From the NCBI GenBank assembly GCA_017429685.1, contig JAFROL010000012.1, positions 1 to 58,750 of the forward strand: DNA of 58,750 bases, given 5' to 3'. Position numbers and translations under genes: made by a program. Under the pieces are notes generated by a model, which had not been told where the DNA came from, ran no database searches, and saw nothing but the letters and a program-made list of their open reading frames with translations. Positions 9,380-16,294 of this stretch are shown piece after piece. Numbering within the stretch: position 1 is the stretch's first letter; each line of letters begins with the position of its first letter. This DNA is from Bacteroidales bacterium. GTDB taxonomy: Bacteria; Bacteroidota; Bacteroidia; Bacteroidales; P3.

Positions 9380-9415
9380 TAGAGGTGCAACAGCAAGTTG
9401 CACCTCTTTTTTTTG
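9380..9415 (+). terminator. Rho-independent terminator (copy 2 of the dnaK terminator)
   Basis: Perfect stem AGAGGTGCAAC / GTTGCACCTCT with AGCA loop and eight T residues. The T-tract overlaps the -33 element of the Fic gene promoter. Confidence 0.9.
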
Positions 9416-9442
9416 CTATGCGGAGAAAAAGTTGTATATTTG
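9412..9442 (+). promoter_or_regulatory. Consensus Bacteroidota promoter for the Fic gene
   Basis: TTTG (9412-9415), spacer of 19, TATATTTG (9435-9442). This exactly fits the Bacteroidota sigma-ABfr pattern and starts transcription about 45 nt before the ATG at 9497. The -33 box lies in the T-tract of the preceding terminator. Confidence 0.85.
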
Positions 9443-9496
9443 CCGCAAAATATGCGGAGAATAACAATTGTATAATCCGCACAAAAACAATGGAAT

Positions 9497-10579
9497 ATGT
9501 ATATATGGGAACATAAAGATTGGCCTAAATTCAAGTGGGATGAGCAGAAAATCAACGAATTGCTGGTGCAAGTGAGGTATCGGCAAGGCAGACTTTTGGG
9601 AATGGCAGATACCCTTGGGTTCGATGTGAAAAGTCCCGTTGTTCTTGATACAATGACATCGGATGTCATAAAGTCGTCGGAGATAGAGGGCATCGCCTTA
9701 AATGCTGACGATGTACGCTCGTCGGTGGCTTGGCAATTGGGAATTGACCGCGTAGGAGTGCCTTCTTCTGACCGCTATATTGAAGGGGTGGTGGATGTTA
9801 TGTTTGACGCTGTGCATCATTATGACGACCCTTTGACGCAGGAACGGCTGTTCCGTTGGCATAGTGCTTTGTTTCCGAATTCCAACCGATTGGCACACAT
9901 CACTGTTGGAGGCTGGCGGAAGGGGGATATGCAGGTGGTGTCTGGGCAGTATGGCAAAGAAAAGGTCCATTACGAGGCACCTCCCAGCAATGATGTGCCG
10001 CAGATGATGGACGAAATGTTGCTCTGGATAAATACCACAGATTTGGATCCAGTGCTCAAAGCTGCCATCGCCCACCTGTGGTTTGTCAGCATACATCCTT
10101 TCAGTGACGGCAATGGCCGTCTGGCCAGAACCATCACCGATATGCTTTTGGCCAAATCAGATGCTACGTCCTACCGTTTTTACAGTATGTCGACACAGAT
10201 TGCTTTGGCCCGAAAAGAGTATTACGACATATTGGAGCAAACTCAGAAAGGGACGCTCGACATCACCGCGTGGCTTTTTTGGTTTCTTGGCAGGATGATG
10301 ATTGCTGTCGACACTGCAATGAAAACTATAGAGCACACACTGAATAAAGCCTCGTTCTGGGAGAGCCACCGTCACGTGTCGATGAACGAACGGCAGACCA
10401 AGATGGTCAATATGCTGTGGGATGGTTTCGATGGTAAATTGACCTCATCCAAATGGGCAAAAATAAACAAATGCTCTCCCGACACCGCCTTGCGCGACCT
10501 ACAAGACCTTGTTGCAAAAGGCATTCTTGTCCGCACCGACTCGGGCGGCCGCAGCACCGGGTACGATCTGGTGAAATAG
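9497..10579 (+). CDS. Fic family protein (DUF4172 N-terminus), probable AMP-transferase
   Basis: 360 residues. The N-terminus IWEHKDWPKFKWD matches the DUF4172 domain that precedes many Bacteroidota Fic proteins. The Fic core contains HPFSDGNGRLAR (about residues 200-211), the complete catalytic HxFx(D/E)GNGRxxR motif, so transfer of AMP or another nucleotide moiety to a protein hydroxyl is expected. An inhibitory-helix motif SSEIEG (S-x3-E-G, about residues 60-65) lies upstream of the core, placing it in class II, self-inhibited. The last 60 residues form a winged-helix-like region (MLWDGFDGKLTSSKWAK...). It has its own promoter and terminator. Its targets are not evident. Confidence 0.92.
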   Translation: MYIWEHKDWPKFKWDEQKINELLVQVRYRQGRLLGMADTLGFDVKSPVVLDTMTSDVIKSSEIEGIALNADDVRSSVAWQLGIDRVGVPSSDRYIEGVVDVMFDAVHHYDDPLTQERLFRWHSALFPNSNRLAHITVGGWRKGDMQVVSGQYGKEKVHYEAPPSNDVPQMMDEMLLWINTTDLDPVLKAAIAHLWFVSIHPFSDGNGRLARTITDMLLAKSDATSYRFYSMSTQIALARKEYYDILEQTQKGTLDITAWLFWFLGRMMIAVDTAMKTIEHTLNKASFWESHRHVSMNERQTKMVNMLWDGFDGKLTSSKWAKINKCSPDTALRDLQDLVAKGILVRTDSGGRSTGYDLVK

Positions 10580-10591
10580 TTATTGATAAAT

Positions 10592-10620
10592 AGGAGCGCC
10601 AAAGTTGACGCTCCTTTCTT
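10592..10620 (+). terminator. Terminator of the Fic gene
   Basis: Stem AGGAGCG / CGCTCCT (10592-10598 and 10609-10615) followed by TTCTTT. Immediately downstream (10622-10648) is an inverted copy of the GCCTTCTTGGT dispersed repeat also seen at 24849 and 26251. Confidence 0.7.
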
Positions 10621-10703
10621 TATGCCTTCTTGGTGGGCTCTGGGTGAGTTATTATTCTACACTCCTCTCAAGTCGAGCGAAATGCAAATCCGCCACAACG
10701 GAG

Positions 10704-11654
10704 TTATTCGTAAAACTCGTACTCATATTCGTATTTAAACCCACTGGTGTATCCATTGCCAATGTCTCTCTGCTCGTAAAACAACTGTTCTACAAGGTTA
10801 CCTAAAGTATCATATTTTGTTTTTATACGTTTTTTTCTATAATCAGAATTAGGGTTATCTGTGGTATATTCTTCAACAATATGCCCTTTTGCATCTCTTG
10901 TCACGGAAATGAGACTTCTCGTTGTTATTGCCCAATTGTATCCAAAGTATTTATATTTGAGCGTAATCTTTTTTCCATTTTCCGAAACAGTATAGATATA
11001 GTCACAGGCAGAACTCCCGTTATAATACATTTTGATAATACGAGGAATATTGCCTTTTTCACCCCATGTAATATGATACTCAATAACATCCCAGAAACTC
11101 CATCGACCCGTTTTAAATTTTATTTTAGAAAGATGACCTTTCCCATCATAAAAGAGTCTGGTGTCAAGATAGAATCTTTCGTCAGGATGATTGTTATTGA
11201 TAGCGGTAAGTCGTCCTGTTTCATCATAAGAAAATGTTTTTTCTAAATCTGGTTCAAGTTTATATTCTCTTGAAATAAAAGATGGGGTAAAGCTGCGAAT
11301 ACTTGTAATTTTGCCCGTGCTGTCATATTCAATGGTAATTTGATATTCACTGACATCACTGATAGCCATTGTCTCATTGAAAAGGTCAAAGCCTATTCGG
11401 CGTGCATTTATTTTGACTGTTTTTGTTTTTGGTAAATATTTAGGAAGTGTCTGATTTGCAAAAGTAGGGCATATTAAGTAATCGGCTGTCCAAAATCCGG
11501 AACTGGCATCCATAATACCATCTACGAATATATCCACGTCACTTTCAAATAGTGTACTGTTCAATTGACCATTGCGGGTGATGCCAATTTGGGCATTGGC
11601 GCTGAAGGTTGCCAACAGCGAGACTATCAAAACGATTAAAGCTATATTTTTCAT
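10704..11654 (-). CDS. Secreted YD-repeat-like protein
   Basis: 316 residues with a clear signal peptide (MKNIALIVLIVSLLATFSANAQ). The body has repeated strand motifs of the form Y-D-x-x-G-x-(L/I/H) (YDSTGKITSI, YDETGRLTAI, YDGKGHLSKI, YDTLGNLVEQ), typical of YD/RHS-like beta repeats. There is no RHS core signature or toxin tail. Probably periplasmic or surface located; function unknown. It follows the PD-(D/E)XK-like gene with a 5-nt gap and may share its transcript. A paralogue in style, not in sequence, is at 53592-54314. Confidence 0.75.
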   Translation of the reverse strand: MKNIALIVLIVSLLATFSANAQIGITRNGQLNSTLFESDVDIFVDGIMDASSGFWTADYLICPTFANQTLPKYLPKTKTVKINARRIGFDLFNETMAISDVSEYQITIEYDSTGKITSIRSFTPSFISREYKLEPDLEKTFSYDETGRLTAINNNHPDERFYLDTRLFYDGKGHLSKIKFKTGRWSFWDVIEYHITWGEKGNIPRIIKMYYNGSSACDYIYTVSENGKKITLKYKYFGYNWAITTRSLISVTRDAKGHIVEEYTTDNPNSDYRKKRIKTKYDTLGNLVEQLFYEQRDIGNGYTSGFKYEYEYEFYE

Positions 11655-11659
11655 AAGGA

Positions 11660-12247
11660 TTAATATTTATAGGTTTCAGGAAATGTTTCGTTGTGGCTAG
11701 ATTTGTTTAATGAGTAGAATTTCAGATATACAATATGCTCGCCTTTTTGATTCTCAACATTGAACTTCTTTCGAAGGTTTCTGCTTGTTTTAGGAGTGGA
11801 TGCTTCCAAAATATTAACGAGATAACGAAGAACATCGCCCTCTTCAAGATTCGTCAGCTTTTTAAGATCGGTTTCGTAATAACGGTTCTTTGCCTTAAAC
11901 TCAATGATGGCTACAATTTTCTCATTCTGCCAGATAGTCATATCGAAATTGCCAGAACGTTTGCGTTCTCCTGTATTATTATACCAGCCTACAGTTGGCG
12001 TTTCTACAGAATAACGCAAATCCAATTTCTTTACATCTGCGTTTTTGTTGAATTCTTCAACGAACAGAAATCTAAGTTCTTGTTCACTCAAGCGGATTTT
12101 GTTTTCGTTGGAGCCATGATGGTACGACGGAATGCACAACCTTGTGTTTCGTGCAAATCCATTTTTGTTTTTAAAAAGTGCTTCAATGGACTTAAAAGTG
12201 CTGTCAATCACATTGTCGATGACTTGTTGTTTTTTTTGTTTGTTCAT
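11660..12247 (-). CDS. Putative PD-(D/E)XK-type nuclease-like protein
   Basis: 195 residues, no signal peptide. Residues 99-120 (GNFDMTIWQNEKIVAIIEFKAK) carry the D-x13-E-x-K arrangement (D102, E116, K118) of the PD-(D/E)XK fold used by many restriction and repair nucleases. An upstream acidic pair (FVEEF, near 64) could complete the site. It is AT-rich and lies in an accessory block with toxin-like genes. There is no methylase or helicase partner nearby, so a classical restriction role is not supported. It may instead be a stand-alone defence or type-I-HsdR-like fold protein. Confidence 0.6.
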   Translation of the reverse strand: MNKQKKQQVIDNVIDSTFKSIEALFKNKNGFARNTRLCIPSYHHGSNENKIRLSEQELRFLFVEEFNKNADVKKLDLRYSVETPTVGWYNNTGERKRSGNFDMTIWQNEKIVAIIEFKAKNRYYETDLKKLTNLEEGDVLRYLVNILEASTPKTSRNLRKKFNVENQKGEHIVYLKFYSLNKSSHNETFPETYKY

Positions 12248-12267
12248 ATTATTGAATATTTTGTGTG

Positions 12268-12450
12268 TTAATAAACTATCGGCTTCCGGCCGTAGAGCCG
12301 GAAGCCGATGTCGGGGTAAGGATATGAAAAAGGCGCGAAACCTTCGTCTGTAAAAGCAATCCTTATTTCTTGATTAGGTGACTGGTAATTACCTTGGGGC
12401 AAATAAGGAACGAACATTTCACGCCAAAGCGTGAACCTGTCGTTACTCAT
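12268..12450 (-). CDS. Possible small protein overlapping structured DNA (doubtful)
   Basis: A 60-codon frame from the ATG at 12450. I do not recognise it. Its last residues (DIGFRLYGRKPI) are encoded by a perfect 13-bp-stem hairpin at 12278-12309, and its first third by a second large structure (12369-12489). The codons may therefore be incidental to a structured element. No promoter or ribosome-binding site decides the case. Confidence 0.25.
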   Translation of the reverse strand: MSNDRFTLWREMFVPYLPQGNYQSPNQEIRIAFTDEGFAPFSYPYPDIGFRLYGRKPIVY

Positions 12451-12489
12451 TCATGCCCCTTTTATTTAGATTACCAGTCTTCAATCAAG
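12369..12489 (-). other. Structured element downstream of the MNT/HEPN genes
   Basis: An outer inverted repeat pairs 12369-12389 with 12470-12489 (core ACTGGTAAT / ATTACCAGT plus CTTGATT / AATCAAG). Inside it is a perfect hairpin TTCACGC-CAAA-GCGTGAA (12418-12435) and a GGGGCA / TGCCCC pairing. A separate 13-bp-stem hairpin (CGGCTTCCGGC / GCCGGAAGCCG) follows at 12278-12309. On the minus strand the whole would be transcribed after the HEPN gene. It could be a small RNA or a DNA cruciform. Confidence 0.5.
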
Positions 12490-12580
12490 GCGAACAAGCA
12501 CTTCAAGCTCTATCTATTTCTTTTCTATTTCTACGTTTTATGTCATATTCATTTTATCATTTTCACGTTGCAAAGAAGTA

Positions 12581-12976
12581 TTATTTTGTCATAGTGATAA
12601 TCTTGCAGACAAGTGCCTCTACGCGGGGAAGATAGCGTTTCACATCCTCTTCTGTTGCATCAATAAAATCATCATAGTCACTGCCCTGCCTGAACGCAAA
12701 AACATTCGAGAACAAAGCTCCATCTTCTCTGGACAAAGGGCCTTCCTTGACATATTTGAGGTTGAAGAGGGCTATAACGCCTTTGTGTGTGCCAACTTTA
12801 TGCCCATCGTGAATAAGCAATGCGGAAGCGGCATAGTACAGCGCATAATACATCCTGTTGGCAATTATGCTCCACAATTCCAATGGCAGAACCTTTCGTA
12901 TGTCGTCCAATGCGGCATTCGCTTTCTCTATGCGATAGAGTACAATCGCGTGGCGTTCTTCGTCGGATAAACTCAT
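12581..12976 (-). CDS. HEPN domain protein (toxin partner of MNT)
   Basis: 131 residues, all helical. The pattern ANRMYYALYYAASALL, a central GTHKGV and then FAFRQGSDYDDF fits the HEPN family (PF05168 type). The RxxxDY variant replaces the RNase R-x4-6-H motif, so ribonuclease activity is uncertain. Its ATG overlaps the stop of the upstream MNT gene (ATGA, 12973-12976), the standard layout of MNT/HEPN toxin-antitoxin or defence pairs. It is expressed from the promoter at 13336-13366. Confidence 0.85.
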   Translation of the reverse strand: MSLSDEERHAIVLYRIEKANAALDDIRKVLPLELWSIIANRMYYALYYAASALLIHDGHKVGTHKGVIALFNLKYVKEGPLSREDGALFSNVFAFRQGSDYDDFIDATEEDVKRYLPRVEALVCKIITMTK

Positions 12977-13287
12977 AGTTGTATTCCTTCCTCTCTAACG
13001 TTATATTTGAATAATGATGGCGGGGCACTGTCCCATTGGTCTTTAGTGTATACCAGAGTGTTGATCTCCTCACCAATATCCTGTCCTTTGTCCCACAATT
13101 CGTAGGCAATTGCATAGCGTTCGTCGTGGGGCATCGGAGGCTTGTTGAGCAACACCACAATATCCCAGTCCGAATCCTCGCGTGCATCACCACGGGCACG
13201 AGACCCGTAGAGTATGATGCTGGCGTCGGGTTCGGAGCTACGTATTGTGGTACGTATCAAATTCAAAACTGAACTCCTGGTATTCAC
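12973..13287 (-). CDS. MNT-type minimal nucleotidyltransferase (antitoxin partner)
   Basis: 104 residues starting at GTG 13287. The longer upstream frame is rejected because a perfect promoter (13336-13366) lies inside it. Residues 28-44 (GSRARGDAREDSDWDIV) carry the nucleotidyltransferase signature GS...DxD with D40 and D42. Members of MNT/HEPN pairs adenylylate the HEPN partner on a tyrosine to neutralise it; the HEPN here has tyrosine in RQGSDY. The 4-nt overlap with the HEPN gene supports joint translation. Confidence 0.88.
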   Translation of the reverse strand: MNTRSSVLNLIRTTIRSSEPDASIILYGSRARGDAREDSDWDIVVLLNKPPMPHDERYAIAYELWDKGQDIGEEINTLVYTKDQWDSAPPSLFKYNVREEGIQL

Positions 13288-13335
13288 AATGCTATGTTTT
13301 TTATTATGTCGTATTGTTATTATCGTTTCGCGCTG

Positions 13336-13366
13336 CAAAGATACAAAGATTATTTTATTAGGCAAA
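13336..13366 (-). promoter_or_regulatory. Consensus promoter for the MNT/HEPN operon
   Basis: Minus strand: TTTG (13366-13363), spacer 19, TATCTTTG (13343-13336). This perfect match sets transcription start near 13329 and decides the GTG start at 13287. Confidence 0.85.
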
Positions 13367-13432
13367 ATTTTTCCCAAATCATCGGTTCATCGTGCCCCAT
13401 CAAATAGATATTCTTACTGGAGGAAGTGGTGG

Positions 13433-16279
13433 TCAGAGCGTAAAGCGATGACGGCCGCTGCCGAGGGTCTTTATATCGTGGTTGCCGTCGGCGGTGGGCA
13501 GGTGGACTTCGGCGGTGGTGTTGGGCGGGATGACGACGGTCCATTCGATGCCTTTGCCGGTACGACGCCAGTGGCTCTCGATGGTGCCGCTGACGGAGCG
13601 GTAGGTGCAGTCGACGCGGTTGAGGCCTTCGATGAAGGTTGGGCGGAACTGTATCTTGCTGTATCCAGGCTCGAGGGGGCGGATGCCGGCAAGGTATTCG
13701 TATTCCCAGATGAGGAGGTCGCCGAGGAGCATCACGTGGTTGGCGCTGTTCATCGAGGGGTCGCCGGTGTCGCCATTCCAGAGCTCCCAGATGGTGGTGG
13801 CGCCGCGCCGGGCCATATATCCCCACGAGGGGTAGGTGGTGTCGGTGGCCAGATGGAGGGCGAGGTCGGCGCGGCCGTAGTGGGTGAGGGTGCGCATCAG
13901 CTGCTGTATGCCGACCACGCCGGTGCTGACGTGTCCACCGAAGTCGCGCTCGGTCTTGCTGATGATGTTGTCGAAGACTTTGTCCTCCAATTTGTTGGGC
14001 ACCATACCGAACCATAGAGGCAGGATGTTGGCGGTGACGGTGCCGTTGGCGTAGTTGCCCGTGAGGGTGTCGAGATAGCGGCTATTATAGACGGCTGTTA
14101 TGGTGTCGAATTCTTGCTGGAAGAAGTCGGCATCGTCGTCCTTGCCGAGCCGGATGGCGAAGCTTTTCATTATGTTGCAAAGGTAGCAGTAGAAGGGCGT
14201 GGAGATGGCGGCGGCCTCGGTGATGCGGCTGGGGTCCTTGGAGTGGATCATCTCGGGGCTCTCGGGCGGCATACACCAGTCGCCGTAGCAGTCGCGCGTC
14301 ATTATGCCCTCTTTGCAGTACCACAAGCGCATATGCAGCAGCCATTTGCGCATAGCGTCGTAGTGGCGGCGGATGGGCTCGATGTCGCCGAAGCGGGTGT
14401 AGAGCATATCGGCCACGGTGATGAAGGCGCCGGGCCAGGTCATATTGTCGGTGTAGTTGCGCCAGTAGGCGGGGGCGACGTCGCTGAGCTGTCCGTTGGG
14501 CCACTGGCAGTCCTCGAGGTCCTGCAGCCACTTGGCGTAGAGGCGGTGGTTGTCGAAGAGGAAACTCTCGCCGTAGCAGCCGGTGGTGCGGTCGCCGGTC
14601 CAGCCCATACGCTCGTCGCGCTGGGGACAGTCGGTGGGCATCGAGCGGTAGTTACCGCGGATACCCCAGAAGGCGTTGCGGTGCACGGCGTTGATGATGT
14701 CGTTGTCGGTCTCGAAGGTGGAGGTTGAGGCCATCTGGTCGTAGAGTACCAGTCCGGTGAAGTCGCTGAGACTGGGCTTGCTGTCTTCGGGCAGGCCGCT
14801 GATTTCTACGTAACGGAAGCCGTGGTAGACGAAGTTGAATGTGTGATTGTGTGAATGCGTTAATGCGTTAGTGGCTGCCGCGATGTAGCGGTCGGTGCAC
14901 TCGGCACTGCGGAGGTTGTCCACATAGAGTGTACTATCCTCCGTGAGCAGTTCGGCGTAGCGGAAGGTGACGGTGTCGCCACTCACGCATTTACGCAATA
15001 ACGCATTCCCGCACTCCAGCGTCCCTACCATATTTTGCCCCATATCGAGAATCCATTTGTCGCCCTTGCGGAAGATGGCCTTGGGTTTGAGACGCTCCAT
15101 CACGCGGATATTGGGGTTGGGCTGCGGTGTCAGTTCGTATTCCAAGCGCTGGGCTGCAATCTCGGCACTGTCGGGGAAAGGTATCGAGGCGTCGTATTTG
15201 TCGTCGCGGCGTTTCCAGCGGGGATTGAAGCGGTCCTCGAGGTTCATATTCTGGCGGTCGTAGTCGACGACGGCGTCCTGCCATTGGCTGTCGTCGTAGT
15301 CGGTGTGGAGCCAGGCCCCAAGGGCTACGTCGAGGTGCTGGTCGAAAGTCTCGCCATCGAACTCGTTGGCCTTGCGGATGGGGCCTCGGTTGGTGATACG
15401 CCAGCCTTCGCCGGAAACGATGGTGTCGGCGGTGCCGTCCTTATAAAAGACCTCCAGTTGCATCAGTAGCTGCGGACGACCATAGTGGGCGGCGTGGTTG
15501 ATACCGCACCATTCCAGATAGTTGGTGTCGTGGCGAGGGGTAGTGAAGCGGCCGGGGGCGAGGATGACGCCGACGGCGTTATCGCCCGCTTGGAGCATAT
15601 CAGTGACGTCGTAGGCGTTGAAGTAGACGCGGCGTGTGTAGTCGCTCAGGGCAGGTTTCAGCAGCTCGTCGGGAGCCACCTCCTGACCATTGAAAAATGC
15701 CTGGTATTGGCCGAGACCGCTGATGTAGAGGCGCGCGTGGTCGATGCCCTGCCGCAGCTGGAACTCCTTGCGCAGATAGCGGGCAGCCACTTCGGTGTGG
15801 CCCTCGATCTTGTCGTCGGGGTAGTCGCGTCCAATCCAACTGGCGTGCCAATCACTGCGCTCCAATAGGCTGATTTCGAAATACTGCACTGGACTTTCAA
15901 GTTCTATGGTCCTACCGTTGCCGTAAGTCACAGTAGTATACACCCGCCACCAGCAGCGGTCGCGGCTCTTGAGCGGCTTGCCCTCGTATGGAATATACAG
16001 CATCCTATTTCCGTTCTCCGTTCTCACATCTCCGTTTCCCGAGTCCCACAGGTCTCCCTCGCCGCGGCGGGCCTTCTCCTCGCTGCTGGCCACAATGATG
16101 CGGTAATTCGTCTGCATCACGTTGTCCACTCGTGCCTCGTAGTTCCAGCTGAAGCGCGGCGTGGCTGTGGCCAATGGCATACTTCCGTCCTGCATTTCGA
16201 CGGTAGGATTGGTGATTTCGACTTTGCTGCCGCAAGCAGAAAGCATCAAAGTGAACAGTATAGGAATAAGACGTTTCAT
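13433..16279 (-). CDS. Alpha-L-rhamnosidase, GH78 (lipoprotein)
   Basis: 948 residues with lipoprotein signal MKRLIPILFTLMLSACG. The order of domains is that of GH78: N-terminal beta-sandwiches, a jelly-roll with SDWHASWIGRDY, and an (alpha/alpha)6 barrel carrying TDCPQRDERMGWTGD (the conserved Asp, Glu and Asp) and TTIWELWNG (second catalytic Glu region). It hydrolyses terminal alpha-L-rhamnose from pectic or other plant glycans, probably on the cell surface or in the periplasm. It is the last gene of the GH97-sstT-GH78-GH78 operon, 15 nt after the preceding gene. Three short segments are derived from composite repeats: about residues 80-91, 421-433 and 466-480. All keep the frame open. Confidence 0.93.
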   Translation of the reverse strand: MKRLIPILFTLMLSACGSKVEITNPTVEMQDGSMPLATATPRFSWNYEARVDNVMQTNYRIIVASSEEKARRGEGDLWDSGNGDVRTENGNRMLYIPYEGKPLKSRDRCWWRVYTTVTYGNGRTIELESPVQYFEISLLERSDWHASWIGRDYPDDKIEGHTEVAARYLRKEFQLRQGIDHARLYISGLGQYQAFFNGQEVAPDELLKPALSDYTRRVYFNAYDVTDMLQAGDNAVGVILAPGRFTTPRHDTNYLEWCGINHAAHYGRPQLLMQLEVFYKDGTADTIVSGEGWRITNRGPIRKANEFDGETFDQHLDVALGAWLHTDYDDSQWQDAVVDYDRQNMNLEDRFNPRWKRRDDKYDASIPFPDSAEIAAQRLEYELTPQPNPNIRVMERLKPKAIFRKGDKWILDMGQNMVGTLECGNALLRKCVSGDTVTFRYAELLTEDSTLYVDNLRSAECTDRYIAAATNALTHSHNHTFNFVYHGFRYVEISGLPEDSKPSLSDFTGLVLYDQMASTSTFETDNDIINAVHRNAFWGIRGNYRSMPTDCPQRDERMGWTGDRTTGCYGESFLFDNHRLYAKWLQDLEDCQWPNGQLSDVAPAYWRNYTDNMTWPGAFITVADMLYTRFGDIEPIRRHYDAMRKWLLHMRLWYCKEGIMTRDCYGDWCMPPESPEMIHSKDPSRITEAAAISTPFYCYLCNIMKSFAIRLGKDDDADFFQQEFDTITAVYNSRYLDTLTGNYANGTVTANILPLWFGMVPNKLEDKVFDNIISKTERDFGGHVSTGVVGIQQLMRTLTHYGRADLALHLATDTTYPSWGYMARRGATTIWELWNGDTGDPSMNSANHVMLLGDLLIWEYEYLAGIRPLEPGYSKIQFRPTFIEGLNRVDCTYRSVSGTIESHWRRTGKGIEWTVVIPPNTTAEVHLPTADGNHDIKTLGSGRHRFTL
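14839..14882. repeat. Class 1 repeat fragment inside the GH78 gene (A array plus half core)
   Basis: TGTGAATGCGTTAATGCG-type units followed by GTGGCTGCCGCG, half of the class 1 core. In frame it encodes Thr/His/Asn-rich residues (TNALTHSHNHT) between two conserved GH78 strands. Confidence 0.8.
14981..15017. repeat. Class 1 A-array fragment inside the GH78 gene
   Basis: Units of the ACGCATTTACGCAATAACG type; encodes GNALLRKCVSG in the GH78 frame. Shorter and more degenerate than the other copies. Confidence 0.6.
16007..16040. repeat. Class 1 B-array fragment inside the GH78 gene
   Basis: TTTCCGTTCTCCGTTCTC-type units, encoding GDVRTENGNR in the N-terminal sandwich of the GH78 protein. Confidence 0.6.
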
Positions 16280-16294
16280 TTTATTTTGGGGTAT

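Noticed and set aside
9304-9516. A toxin gene of 70 codons after the antitoxin-like gene
   Set aside because: After MAYKIRRNG the frame runs through a dispersed repeat, the dnaK tail in another frame, a terminator and a promoter, so it is not a real protein.
13288-13377. Longer N-terminus for the MNT protein
   Set aside because: It contains the consensus promoter (13336-13366), so it cannot be translated from that transcript; the remaining sequence lacks family similarity.
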